The notes: a model not told the origin generated them from the sequence alone. DNA of 64,000 nucleotides from JAWKXU01 sp964468045 (GCA_964468045.1 CAYXTO010000017.1:14630-78629); one strand, 5' to 3'; positions 23,536-32,132 are shown, numbered from the stretch's first letter. Numbers and translations: made by a program.

Positions 23536-24867
23536 TTGAAACGCTTGGTTTTTGTCGTGCTGCTGGGCGCCTTTGCCCTTCCTGTGCCATGTGCTGCACA
23601 GGAAGCAGATGAACTTGCGCCTGGAAGGATAGAGATGAGTGCGGCGCAATTGTTTGCCTATGCCGATGCTGCGCGCTATCGGGGAGACTACGCCACCGCC
23701 GAACGGGCCTTTCGTGCCCTTTCCCACGATCCCGAGATCGAACTGCGAGTGGAGGCGCGCTATCGCCTGGGCATGATGCTGGCTGACCGCATGGGGAAAT
23801 ATCGTGAAGCGGCGGTTGAATTTCGGGCAATCCTTGATGAGAAGCCGAATGCTGCCGGCGTGCGGCTGGAACTTGCCCGGATGATGGCACAGCTTGGCAA
23901 TCTGGCGGCGGCCCGGCGCGAACTGCGTGCAGCAGAAGCTGCTGGCCTGCCTCCGGAAGTGAGCCAGCTCGTGCGTTTCTATGCCAACGCGCTTGACGCC
24001 TACAAGCCGGTGGGCGGGAGCCTGGAAGTGGCGATAGCGCCCAGCAACAACATCAATCGCGCGACCCGCTCCAACACGCTGGGAACCGTGATCGGCGATT
24101 TTGTATTGGATGAGGATGCCAAGGCAAAGTCAGGCATCGGCCTTTCGCTGCGGGGGCAGGGTTATGCTCGCATGCCGCTGTCGACCAGTGCTGACATATT
24201 GGCTCGAGTGTCGGGCAATGCGGATATTTACCGGGCTTCCGACTTTAACGATCTGGCATTCAACGTTGAAGTCGGGCCGCAGTTCCGTTCTGGCGCTGAC
24301 CGTCTGTCGGTCTCGCCCATGGCAGGCTGGCGATGGTATGGGATGGAGCCTTACAGCTTCTCCTACGGCATTACAGGCAACTGGCTGCATCCTGCCGGGA
24401 AGCGCGGCCAATTGCGTGTCGATGCTTCCTTTCTTCACGAGGACAACCGCCGCAACGATTTGCAGGACGCCGACAGCTATTCGCTGGCCGTGGCGCTGGA
24501 TCGCGCCTTCAGCGCGCGCTTTGGCGGGGGATTGCAGCTTTTGGGTGTGCGCGAAGTGGCGCGTGATCCGGGTTATTCCACTGTCAGAGGTGGGGCGAAC
24601 ATCTATCTCTTTCGTGAAATGGGCCGGACGACCGCTGTGCTCAACCTGGGTTATTCGCGACTGGAAGCCGATGAGCGGCTGTTTCTCTATCCGGAACGGC
24701 GCAAGGACGATCGCTTCACCGCCAGTCTGGCAGCAACATTTCGTTCGCTCAAGGTTGGGACATTTGCTCCCTTGGCAAGGGTCCGATACGAAACCAATCG
24801 TTCGAGCATAGAGATTTACCAGTTCAATCGGATATCCGCGGAAGTGGGTATCACTGCCGCTTTCTGA
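23536..24867 (+). CDS. Slam-type surface lipoprotein assembly modifier
   Basis: Slam proteins are outer-membrane translocators that move specific lipoproteins to the cell surface. The 443-residue product has a signal peptide (residues 1-21), a periplasmic TPR-like region (about 35-150; YRGDYATAERAFRALS, LELARMMAQLGNLAAARREL) and a C-terminal beta-barrel (about 160-443) with alternating aromatic strands and a terminal Phe. Slam hallmarks include GGSLEVAIAPSNNINRAT at the barrel start. The start is TTG with GGGGGA just upstream. It is 24 nt upstream of a lipoprotein with a TbpB-like domain, the expected client. Assignment is from architecture and motifs only. Confidence 0.82.
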   Translation: MKRLVFVVLLGAFALPVPCAAQEADELAPGRIEMSAAQLFAYADAARYRGDYATAERAFRALSHDPEIELRVEARYRLGMMLADRMGKYREAAVEFRAILDEKPNAAGVRLELARMMAQLGNLAAARRELRAAEAAGLPPEVSQLVRFYANALDAYKPVGGSLEVAIAPSNNINRATRSNTLGTVIGDFVLDEDAKAKSGIGLSLRGQGYARMPLSTSADILARVSGNADIYRASDFNDLAFNVEVGPQFRSGADRLSVSPMAGWRWYGMEPYSFSYGITGNWLHPAGKRGQLRVDASFLHEDNRRNDLQDADSYSLAVALDRAFSARFGGGLQLLGVREVARDPGYSTVRGGANIYLFREMGRTTAVLNLGYSRLEADERLFLYPERRKDDRFTASLAATFRSLKVGTFAPLARVRYETNRSSIEIYQFNRISAEVGITAAF

Positions 24868-24891
24868 GTTTATTTTGGGGGAGGTTTGTAC

Positions 24892-25806
24892 ATGGCGGTT
24901 AATCGCAGGGTTTCGTACTCGTCGATCATTGCGCTTGGCTTGTTGCTGGCCGGCTGCGGCGGTGGAAGCGGCGGCGTTAGCAGCACGCCCACACCTGCGC
25001 CTACGCCAACGCCTATCAGCTATACAAAATTCGATGACCTGCAGGGGGATCAGACCTTCCAAACCGCAGGCGTGCGCTTTTTTATAAAAAATCCTCCTGT
25101 CGATCCCATGTCTTTTGGCGTGGAAAAGCAAACTGTGGGACAGGGAATCCCCGTGCGCTATCTTGTCAATCCTGACCGAATTGTAATGTCTGACCCGGAG
25201 GGAGAAGGCACATACACTTTTCCCGTGGACAGTTATAATCCATCGCTGTCAACGGATGATACGAAAATATATTCTCTTGCTTATAATAATAATCCTCTTG
25301 CGATAACGACGCCAAAGGTAAATGGTGTCAAGCTTACTTATACGAGATTAATATCTTATGTTTCTTCGGTATCTGGTTCAGAGTATAATCAGATCAACTG
25401 GGATTTGGCGGCCTTTGGTGTCTTGACCAAACAGAATGATCTCCCGAAAAATGGCAGCGCTTCCTACACGACGATGGTAAGTGGATATGTCGATGCAAGT
25501 TCAGACGATTTTGCTCTGGACGGAAATAGTGATTCCATTCTTACTGCCAATTTCGGTATGGGGACGGTCGCCACCACGATTAACCTGGCCGGTAAAGGAA
25601 TGCGGACCGGGGAAGTCCGGTCATTTGGCACATTGCAAGGAAGCGGGACGATTAGTGGTGTGTCGTTTTCGGGTGATTTCCAGGATATAGAATGGGGCGG
25701 CTTTGCCGGCGCGTTTTTCGGCCCTCAGGCAGCTGAGGCAGGCTACGGATTCTTCGCATTAAAAGGAAATGATATGATATCCGGTGTCGCCGCTGGCCGG
25801 AAGTGA
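24892..25806 (+). CDS. TbpB-like surface lipoprotein, probable Slam client
   Basis: This 304-residue protein has a lipoprotein signal (LGLLLAGC, Cys22), a Gly/Ser/Thr/Pro linker (PTPAPTPTPIS) and a beta-rich body. The C-terminal motif GAFFGPQAAEAGYGFFALKG matches the TbpB barrel-domain signature (FFGP.A.E..G.F). ATG 24892, seven bases after GGGGGAGG, is the start. Codon usage is more AT-rich than the neighbours (TTTTTTATAAAAAATCC near 25079), suggesting import or relaxed selection on a surface antigen. In Neisseria such proteins bind host metalloproteins; here the ligand is unknown, and the handle-domain pattern is too weak to call transferrin binding. Confidence 0.8.
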   Translation: MAVNRRVSYSSIIALGLLLAGCGGGSGGVSSTPTPAPTPTPISYTKFDDLQGDQTFQTAGVRFFIKNPPVDPMSFGVEKQTVGQGIPVRYLVNPDRIVMSDPEGEGTYTFPVDSYNPSLSTDDTKIYSLAYNNNPLAITTPKVNGVKLTYTRLISYVSSVSGSEYNQINWDLAAFGVLTKQNDLPKNGSASYTTMVSGYVDASSDDFALDGNSDSILTANFGMGTVATTINLAGKGMRTGEVRSFGTLQGSGTISGVSFSGDFQDIEWGGFAGAFFGPQAAEAGYGFFALKGNDMISGVAAGRK

Positions 25807-25819
25807 CAACCAAAAGTAC

Positions 25820-25846
25820 GCACCTGCCCAGTGGGGTGACTTTTTT
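25820..25846 (+). terminator. probable terminator after the lipoprotein gene
   Basis: An imperfect hairpin around CACCTGCCCAGTGGGGTG is followed by six T residues at 25841-25846, 14 nt after the stop. Confidence 0.5.
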
Positions 25847-25974
25847 GAAACATCCGCAATCTGGCTGCAACCGGACATAAGCGATCTGGCCAGGTCGAAA
25901 GGGTGGCGGGATGGCCATCCCTTGCCTCATGCCTAAGCGATATCCCCTGCGTTCGGCGGCCGGGGGTGAGGATG

Positions 25975-26232
25975 CTATCTTACGGCAGGCCCATCCCGGA
26001 CCCATATCGTGGGAACATCATGATCCTGCGCCCAGTGCAGCGCCGCCGAAATGGCTTTGCCGAGAGACGCTTCATCAGCAGGATCGGAGTGGTATTGCTC
26101 TCGTCGGCCTTCCAGCGAAACTCCCAGGCCCTCAGCCCGAAAGCAACCATCGCACATGCCTTCGACCGTCACCCAGGTTTCCGGCAGCAACGGGAAATTC
26201 TCGCCTGGAACGAGATAGATAATCTTCGTCAT
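25975..26232 (-). CDS. hypothetical small protein (85 aa), second of an overlapping pair
   Basis: This is an unrecognised soluble protein with a CDGC motif (GMCDGCFRAEG) and an acidic C-terminal half containing AISAALHWAQDHDVPTIWV. GGAGG lies about six bases before ATG 26232. Its start overlaps the stop of the upstream 62-residue gene as ATGA. Codon use is consistent with coding. The CxxC could bind a metal but there is no second pair in this protein; the partner has two more cysteines. Confidence 0.6.
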   Translation of the reverse strand: MTKIIYLVPGENFPLLPETWVTVEGMCDGCFRAEGLGVSLEGRREQYHSDPADEASLGKAISAALHWAQDHDVPTIWVRDGPAVR

Positions 26233-26417
26233 CTCCCACCTCCATCTTCTAGTGTTTCACCGGATGGAAACTCATCAGGACAGAAAATTTGAAGGCGTGC
26301 AATGAGTCTTTGGGTCCCATTTTGAAGCTGTGCATGCAGTGTGGCCGAAATGCCTCCAGTCGCGTTCATGAGGGCTTGTGTCTGCGGCGGCAGGCATCGG
26401 TTGTCTTTGCACGCCAT
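26229..26417 (-). CDS. hypothetical small protein (62 aa), first of an overlapping pair
   Basis: This unrecognised 62-residue product has a central helix-like segment (ALMNATGGISATLHAQLQNG, TQRLIARLQIF) and cysteines in ACKDNRC and IFCPDE. AGGGG lies six bases before ATG 26417. The 4-nt ATGA overlap with the following gene argues that both are translated as one operon. It lies between the Slam/lipoprotein unit and a MurC-like gene, with a dispersed repeat upstream. Confidence 0.5.
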   Translation of the reverse strand: MACKDNRCLPPQTQALMNATGGISATLHAQLQNGTQRLIARLQIFCPDEFPSGETLEDGGGR

Positions 26418-26490
26418 AGTCGCCCCTAACTACCTTGCGCGCGCAGCGTGCCCAGTCACAGCGAGGTGGGAATGAGGCAACATTACCTCT

Positions 26491-26559
26491 CGTCATTCCC
26501 GCGAACGTGGGAACCCAGAGCGATGCAAAACTGGATCCCCGTTTACACGGGGATGACGA
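26491..26559. repeat. dispersed palindromic intergenic repeat, locus 4 (short form)
   Basis: CGTCATTCCCGCGAACGTGG...GGATCCCCGTTTACACGGGG-ATGACG: an outer CGTCAT/ATGACG frame with an internal CCCCG/CGGGG palindrome. It is related to the longer copies by its ends. Confidence 0.6.
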
Positions 26560-26632
26560 TAAAGGTGACGTCTGCAAGGAGGTGGTTAGCCGTCGTTAAT
26601 TTCAAGACCTGACGGGCATCCACCCCGTCCGC

Positions 26633-28078
26633 TCAATCCAGCCGTGCCAGCAGATCCCTGGCAAATGCCGTCAGCGTGTCGTCGCGCGCGCCCATCACCA
26701 CGATCCGGTCGCCGGGGCGGGCAAGGGCCACGATGCGCAGCCCGCACTCCTCGCGCGAAGGGATGTATTCCGCTTTGCCTCCAGCGTCCCGGATCAGGCG
26801 GACGATCCGTTCCGATCCCTCGCTGCGGTCCACCGTGCCGCCGAAATAGACCGGATCGCAGAAGATCGTCACATCCTCCGGGCCCAGCTCGCGGGCGAAG
26901 GTTTCCGCCAGTTCATGCCCCATCTGGCGCAGCGGGCCATATCCGTGCGGCTGGAAGAAGGCGATCACTCGCCCCGGATGCGCCTTAAGAGTGCGCAAGG
27001 TCGCCGCGCATTTTTCGGGATTATGGCCGAAATCGTCGATCACGATGATGCCGGAGGGACTGGCACCGATGATGTCGAAGCGGCGGCCGAGGCCGGTAAA
27101 CCCGCCGAGCGCCCGCACCGCCTCGCCGACCGGCACTCCCGCCGCGTCCGCTCCGGCAATCGCGGCCAGCGCATTGGCGAGATTGTGCCGCCCGGGGACC
27201 TGCAGGACCAGCGCATGCGCGGCGCCGTCCCGCCGATCCAGCACGGTTGCGGCCAGCGAGGCAGGACCGTCGATAATGCTGCCCGCCTGCACCCCGATGT
27301 CGGCCGCCGGATTGTCGATCGCGAAAGTCGTCAGCCGCCCGGCCTGCGCTGCCAGCGAGACGCTCTCCGCATCGTCGAGATTGATCGCGGCTGCCTGCGA
27401 AGCCGCCAGGAAATCGCCGAACAGCGCCCGCAATTCCTCCAGGCTCTTGTGATCGAGGCTGACGTTCAGCAGCACCGCCACCGCCGGGCGATAGAGTGCG
27501 ATGGAGCCGTCGCTTTCGTCCACCTCGGAAACGAACACCCCGTCCGCCGCACTCTGCGCGCCGACCCGCGCGCTGGCGAACGGCGCATCGGCGGAGACGA
27601 AGTTCTTCATCACCGCGCCGTTCATGATGGTGGGATCGCGCCCGGTATCGAACAGAATCCAGCCCAGCATCCCGGTGACGGTGGACTTGCCACTGGTCCC
27701 GCCCACCGCGATGCCGCAGGGCGCACGATTGAACAGCGATGAAAGCAGCTCGGCGCGGCTCAGGCGGGGGCAGCCCAGTTCCCTGGCCCGCACCACTTCC
27801 GGAACCGTGTCCTCCACAGCCGCCGAGGCGACGAGAACCTGGTCCGGGGATGCGATGCCGCTGCCGTCCTGCGGGAACAGGGCGATGCCCTGCCGCTCCA
27901 GCCAGGCGAATTTTTCCGGCGTCCGGCCCTGGTCGCGGCTGCGGTCGGACCCCGCGATGTGCGCGCCTTGCCCGCGCAGGATCAGCGCGAGCGGCAGCAT
28001 GCCGGAACCGCCGATGCCGCAGAAGAACCAGGGATGGGCGGTGAGATCGGCTTCTGCGGTTGCGGTATCGTCGGTCAT
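26633..28078 (-). CDS. Mur ligase family protein (MurC/Mpl-like)
   Basis: This 481-residue three-domain Mur ligase opens with the N-terminal Rossmann motif CGIGGSGMLPLALILRGQG and SDRSRDQGRT. The ATP-binding loop is GGTSGKSTVTGML rather than the GTHGKT(T/S)TT of classical MurC or Mpl. It then has SEVDESDGSI, NVSLDHKS, GRHNLANALAAIAGA and DDFGHNPEK. It is the right size for MurC (L-alanine addition to UDP-MurNAc) or Mpl (tripeptide recycling). The true MurC normally sits in the dcw cluster, and here the divergent neighbour is an LD-carboxypeptidase, which favours a recycling role. Exact substrate unresolved. ATG 28078; the longer frame runs antisense through ldcA. Confidence 0.85.
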   Translation of the reverse strand: MTDDTATAEADLTAHPWFFCGIGGSGMLPLALILRGQGAHIAGSDRSRDQGRTPEKFAWLERQGIALFPQDGSGIASPDQVLVASAAVEDTVPEVVRARELGCPRLSRAELLSSLFNRAPCGIAVGGTSGKSTVTGMLGWILFDTGRDPTIMNGAVMKNFVSADAPFASARVGAQSAADGVFVSEVDESDGSIALYRPAVAVLLNVSLDHKSLEELRALFGDFLAASQAAAINLDDAESVSLAAQAGRLTTFAIDNPAADIGVQAGSIIDGPASLAATVLDRRDGAAHALVLQVPGRHNLANALAAIAGADAAGVPVGEAVRALGGFTGLGRRFDIIGASPSGIIVIDDFGHNPEKCAATLRTLKAHPGRVIAFFQPHGYGPLRQMGHELAETFARELGPEDVTIFCDPVYFGGTVDRSEGSERIVRLIRDAGGKAEYIPSREECGLRIVALARPGDRIVVMGARDDTLTAFARDLLARLD

Positions 28079-28132
28079 CAGGCTTCGGTATGCAGTTGTG
28101 CGAAACAACACAAGCTGGCTAGGAAGCGGCGG

Positions 28133-28960
28133 ATGAAACGTATCGCCATCTGTGCACCGTCCACGCCGTTCACGCGCGAGGATGCCGCGCGTGTGATCGC
28201 TCTGGCCGAGGCGGAGTTTCCGACGCTGGAACTGGTGTTCCATGACCAGTGCTTTGCATGTGACGGGCATTTCGCCGGGCCGGACGCATTGCGCCTTTCG
28301 GCCTTGCTGGAATGCGCCAACGATCCTTCCTTCGATGCTGTTTGGCTGGCGCGGGGCGGCTATGGCGCGGTGCGGCTCGCGGGCGAGGCCGTGGCGCGGA
28401 TGGGTGAGGCGGCGGGCGCCAAGACCTTCCTCGGCTATTCGGATGGGGGGACGCTGCTCGGCGCGCTCTATCGCTCCGGGATCGGGGCGCCCGTGCATGG
28501 CCCGATGCCGTCCGACATCCGGCGCGAGGTGGGCGAGGAGGCCGTGCGCCGCGCGCTGGCCTATTTTTCCGGCGACAATTCTGGCCTCGAGCTGGGGCTG
28601 GACGAGCAACCGGCAGCGGCGTTCAACCTGATGACGCTGGCCATGCTGTGCGGCACCGATCTGATGCCGGACCTTTCCGGGCATGTGGTGATGGTGGAGG
28701 AGGTGTCGGAATATCTCTATGCGGTGGACCGTCTATTCTTCCATGTCACCGCGCATCTTTCCGGCATTGCCGGCCTGCGGCTGGGGCGGGTCAGCGACGT
28801 GCCCGAGAACGACCGGGCTTTCGGCGCGGACGCCGAAGAAATCGCCCGCTATTGGTGCGGCCGGGCCGGTATCCCCTATCTCGGCCCGGCGGATATCGGG
28901 CATGATGCCGCCAACAAGATAGTGCCTTTCGGTATTGCTTCGCGGCGCAACGCTTTCTAA
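28133..28960 (+). CDS. LD-carboxypeptidase (peptidase S66, LdcA-like)
   Basis: S66 enzymes remove the terminal D-Ala from tetrapeptides during peptidoglycan recycling. The 275-residue product has WLARGGYGAVRL and the nucleophile motif GYSDGGTLL (Ser103); the remaining Glu/His dyad is expected in the C-terminal half (MVEEVSEYLY; DIGHDAANKIVPFG). AGGA lies eight bases before ATG 28133. There is no signal peptide, consistent with the cytoplasm. It diverges from the MurC/Mpl-like ligase over 54 nt, suggesting a shared promoter region and pathway. Confidence 0.88.
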   Translation: MKRIAICAPSTPFTREDAARVIALAEAEFPTLELVFHDQCFACDGHFAGPDALRLSALLECANDPSFDAVWLARGGYGAVRLAGEAVARMGEAAGAKTFLGYSDGGTLLGALYRSGIGAPVHGPMPSDIRREVGEEAVRRALAYFSGDNSGLELGLDEQPAAAFNLMTLAMLCGTDLMPDLSGHVVMVEEVSEYLYAVDRLFFHVTAHLSGIAGLRLGRVSDVPENDRAFGADAEEIARYWCGRAGIPYLGPADIGHDAANKIVPFGIASRRNAF

Positions 28961-28984
28961 CCGGCGCCACCGAAGGAGACATTC

Positions 28985-29920
28985 ATGCGTGCATTCGTTT
29001 TTCCGGGTCAGGGTAGCCAGAAAGTCGGCATGGGGGCGGAACTGGCGGATGCCAGCGCGGTCGCCCGCGAAGTGTTCGAGGAAGTGGACGACGCGCTGGG
29101 CCAGAAGCTGAGCGCGATCATGCGCGAAGGCCCGGAAGACGTGCTGACCCTGACCGAGAACGCGCAGCCCGCGATCATGACCAATGCCATCGCCACGCTG
29201 CGGGTGCTGGAAAAGGAAGGCGGGATTGCGCTGGCCGACAAGGGCGATTGCGTGGCCGGGCACAGCCTCGGCGAATATACCGCGCTGTGTGCGGTCGGCG
29301 CGTTCTCGCTCGCCGATACGGCCAGGCTGCTGAAGCTGCGCGGCCAGGCGATGCAGGCGGCCGTGCCGGTGGGGCAGGGCGCGATGTGCGCCTTGCTCGG
29401 CGCGGATGTCGAGAAGGCGCAGGCGCTGGCCGATGCCGCCGCCGAGGGGCAGGTGTGCGCGGTCGCCAATGACAACGATCCGACCCAGGTGGTGCTTTCG
29501 GGCCATCGCGAAGCGATCGAGCGCGCCATCGCTCTGGTGAAGGAACACGGGATCAAGCGCGGCGTGCTGCTGCCCGTATCCGCGCCGTTCCATTGTCCGC
29601 TGATGCAGCCCGCCGCCGATGCGATGGCGGAAGCGCTGGACAAGACGCCGCCGCAGGCGCTGCGCCTGCCGGTCTATGCCAATGTCACCGCGAGCCTCGT
29701 CAGCGACCCGGCGGACGAACGGCGCCTGCTGGTGGAGCAGGTCTGCGGCCGGGTGCGCTGGCGCGAGAGCGTGATCGCCATGCAGGCGGCGGGCACGACC
29801 CATTTCGTGGAGCTGGGCGGCAAGGTGCTGGGCCCGATGATCGGCCGCAGCGTGCAGGATGTCGCAGTGACCAGCATCGTCACCATGGAAGACATCGAAT
29901 CCCTGATCAAGGCGCTGTGA
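28985..29920 (+). CDS. fabD: malonyl-CoA:ACP transacylase (FabD)
   Basis: FabD loads malonyl groups on acyl carrier protein for fatty acid synthesis. The 311-residue product has FPGQGSQKVGMG, the nucleophile GHSLGEYTALCA, the RGQAMQ arginine motif and VSAPFHCPLM with the catalytic histidine. AAGGAG precedes ATG 28985. fabG follows 17 nt later; acpP and fabF are not in the window. Confidence 0.96.
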   Translation: MRAFVFPGQGSQKVGMGAELADASAVAREVFEEVDDALGQKLSAIMREGPEDVLTLTENAQPAIMTNAIATLRVLEKEGGIALADKGDCVAGHSLGEYTALCAVGAFSLADTARLLKLRGQAMQAAVPVGQGAMCALLGADVEKAQALADAAAEGQVCAVANDNDPTQVVLSGHREAIERAIALVKEHGIKRGVLLPVSAPFHCPLMQPAADAMAEALDKTPPQALRLPVYANVTASLVSDPADERRLLVEQVCGRVRWRESVIAMQAAGTTHFVELGGKVLGPMIGRSVQDVAVTSIVTMEDIESLIKAL

Positions 29921-29937
29921 GCGCAGGAGAAACGAAG

Positions 29938-30699
29938 ATGTTCGATCTGACAGGCATGACCGCACTGGTTACCGGGGCTTCCGGCGGCATCGGCTCCGCG
30001 ATCGCGCGGGCGCTGGCCGCACAGGGCGCGCGCCTGGCCGTCTCCGGTTCCAATGCCGGGAAGCTGCGCGCCTTCCGCGAGGAGCTGAATTCCGACTTCG
30101 GCGCGAAGGGCAATGGCGATCATGTGGAGATCACCTGCAACCTTTCGAACAGCGAGCAGGTCGAGCATCTCGTCCCCGCGGCGGTCGATACGCTGGGGAA
30201 GCTGGACATTCTGGTGAACAATGCCGGCGTCACCCGCGACAACCTCGCCATGCGCATGAAGGACGAGGAATGGGACGAGGTGATCCGCATCAATCTGGAG
30301 GCGACCTTCCGTCTGATGCGCGCTGCCGCCCGTCCGATGATGAAGGCGCGGTTCGGCCGCATCATCAACATCACCAGCATCGTCGGCACCACCGGCAATC
30401 CCGGGCAGATGAACTATTGCGCGGCCAAGGGCGGGATCACCGCGATGTCCAAGAGCCTGGCCCAGGAGCTGGCCAGCCGGGGCATCACCGTGAACTGCAT
30501 TGCGCCGGGGTTCATCCGCACGGCCATGACGGATGGGCTGCCCGACGCGCAGAAGGAAGCGCTCAACGCGAAAATTCCGATGGGCCGGATGGGGGAAGGC
30601 GAGGATATCGGAGCGGCCACGGCCTATCTCGCTTCACGGGAAGCAGGCTATCTCACTGGCCAGACCCTTCACGTAAACGGTGGAATGGCGATGATTTGA
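29938..30699 (+). CDS. fabG: 3-oxoacyl-ACP reductase (FabG)
   Basis: FabG is the NADPH-dependent ketoreductase of fatty acid elongation. The 253-residue SDR has the cofactor loop TGASGGIGSAIA, NNAGVTRDNLAMRM (the classical FabG signature), the Ser...YxxxK active site (ITSIVGTTGNPGQMNYCAAK) and GFIRTAMTD. AGGAG lies eight bases before ATG 29938. It forms an operon with fabD. Confidence 0.95.
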   Translation: MFDLTGMTALVTGASGGIGSAIARALAAQGARLAVSGSNAGKLRAFREELNSDFGAKGNGDHVEITCNLSNSEQVEHLVPAAVDTLGKLDILVNNAGVTRDNLAMRMKDEEWDEVIRINLEATFRLMRAAARPMMKARFGRIINITSIVGTTGNPGQMNYCAAKGGITAMSKSLAQELASRGITVNCIAPGFIRTAMTDGLPDAQKEALNAKIPMGRMGEGEDIGAATAYLASREAGYLTGQTLHVNGGMAMI

Positions 30700-30840
30700 G
30701 AGGGTTTATCCCCAGATAGCGCTGGTTTTCGCAGCTTCTGCCTTGCCGATACGGACTCTCGCGCTAAGGATTGGCCATTCGGAACTTGACGCTTTGAGCG
30801 AGTCCGCTCGCCCGGGCGGATAAGGGGGGATCGACAACGC

Positions 30841-31968
30841 ATGAAGGCCACGATCGAACGCGCAACGCTGCTGCGCTGTCTGTCTCACGTGCAGTCCGTC
30901 GTCGAGCGCCGCAACACCATTCCGATTCTCTCGAATGTCCTAATCGAGGCGAATCCGGATGGCGCCCTGAGAGTGATGGCGACCGATCTCGACCTGCAGG
31001 TGGTGGAAACCATGGCGGCGGTGTCGGTCGAGGCTGCCGGCGCGATCACCGTGTCGGCGCATCTGCTGTTCGACATCGCGCGCAAACTGCCAGACGGCAG
31101 CCAGGTGAGCCTGGAGACGGCGGACAACCGCATGGCGGTCAAGGCCGGGCGCAGCCGTTTTTCGCTGCCGACGCTGCCGCGCGACGATTTCCCGGTGATT
31201 GTGGAGGGCGATCTTCCCACCAGCTTCGAGGTGCAAGCGAAGGTTCTGGCCGAATTGATCGACCGGACGCGTTTTGCGATTTCGACCGAGGAAACCCGCT
31301 ATTACCTCAACGGCATTTTCCTGCATGTTTCGGACGAGGATCGCCCGGTCCTCAAGGCCGCCGCGACCGACGGCCATCGCCTGGCCCGGTACACGATCGC
31401 TCGCCCCGATGGCGCGGAGGGGATGCCGGACGTGATCGTTCCGCGCAAGGCGATCGCGGAGCTGCGCAAGCTGCTGGAAGAAGCGCTGGACAGTAATGTA
31501 GAGATCGACCTTTCCGCCAGCAAGATCCGCTTCACCATGGGGGGCGAGGGCGGCGTGGTGCTGACCAGCAAGCTGATCGACGGGACCTTCCCCGATTACA
31601 GCCGCGTCATTCCCACCGGCAACGACAAGCTGTTGAAGCTGGATCCGAAGAGTTTCTTCGAAGGCGTTGATCGCGTTGCGACAATTGCCACGGAGAAGAC
31701 GCGCGCGGTCAAGATGGGCCTCGAAAAGGACCGGGTCACCCTCTCGGTCACTTCACCCGATAACGGTACCGCCGCCGAGGAATTGCCGGCGGATTATTCG
31801 TCGGAAGAATTCGAGATCGGCTTCAACGCCAATTACCTGAAGGACATCCTCAGCCAGGTCGAAGGCGACACGGTCGAGCTTCACCTGGCCGATCCCGGCG
31901 CGCCCACCCTGATCCGCCAAAACGACAAGAGCCCGGCCCTTTACGTGTTGATGCCGATGCGGGTCTGA
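30841..31968 (+). CDS. dnaN: DNA polymerase III subunit beta (DnaN)
   Basis: DnaN is the dimeric sliding clamp. The 375-residue product has three clamp folds: MKATIERATLLRCLSHVQSV at the N-terminus, DGHRLARY near residue 180, and a C-terminal LMPMRV typical of the family. GGGGGGA lies some ten bases before the ATG. It is not next to dnaA here, consistent with the scattered layout in sphingomonads. A terminator follows. Confidence 0.96.
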   Translation: MKATIERATLLRCLSHVQSVVERRNTIPILSNVLIEANPDGALRVMATDLDLQVVETMAAVSVEAAGAITVSAHLLFDIARKLPDGSQVSLETADNRMAVKAGRSRFSLPTLPRDDFPVIVEGDLPTSFEVQAKVLAELIDRTRFAISTEETRYYLNGIFLHVSDEDRPVLKAAATDGHRLARYTIARPDGAEGMPDVIVPRKAIAELRKLLEEALDSNVEIDLSASKIRFTMGGEGGVVLTSKLIDGTFPDYSRVIPTGNDKLLKLDPKSFFEGVDRVATIATEKTRAVKMGLEKDRVTLSVTSPDNGTAAEELPADYSSEEFEIGFNANYLKDILSQVEGDTVELHLADPGAPTLIRQNDKSPALYVLMPMRV

Positions 31969-31978
31969 CCGGCAGGAA

Positions 31979-32007
31979 GGCCGGAAGCAAGGTTTCCGGC
32001 CCTTTTT
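31979..32007 (+). terminator. Rho-independent terminator of dnaN
   Basis: GGCCGGAA (31979-31986) pairs with TTCCGGCC (31994-32001) and is followed by C and five T residues, 11 nt after the dnaN stop. Confidence 0.85.
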
Positions 32008-32028
32008 GCGTCAGGCAATGGGGCCGGG

Positions 32029-32132
32029 TTAGGCTCGTTCCGGTTCTGGTTAAACCAGAACGAGCCTGGAATTTACCTGTTTTCCGTGATTTCCGAGTCA
32101 GCAAGTGTTCCACTTGCTTCGAAATCACTCTA
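32029..32132 (-). repeat. ~104-nt dispersed repeat with conserved stems, copy B
   Basis: The minus strand starting at TAG 32132 reads TAGAGTGATTTCGA and ends at AACGAGCCTAA, matching copy A (8502-8605). Inverted arms are 32059-32067 and 32031-32039. A second hairpin (AGCAAGTG-GAA-CACTTGCT) is perfect here and partly changed in copy A. Confidence 0.75.

Noticed and set aside
26633..28684. N-terminal extension of the Mur ligase to 28684
   Set aside because: The extra 200 codons are antisense to the LD-carboxypeptidase; the Rossmann start after ATG 28078 is canonical.
30700..30840. dnaN promoter with TTGACG at 30786
   Set aside because: The nearest -10-like GGATAA is 26 bp away, too far for a standard promoter.
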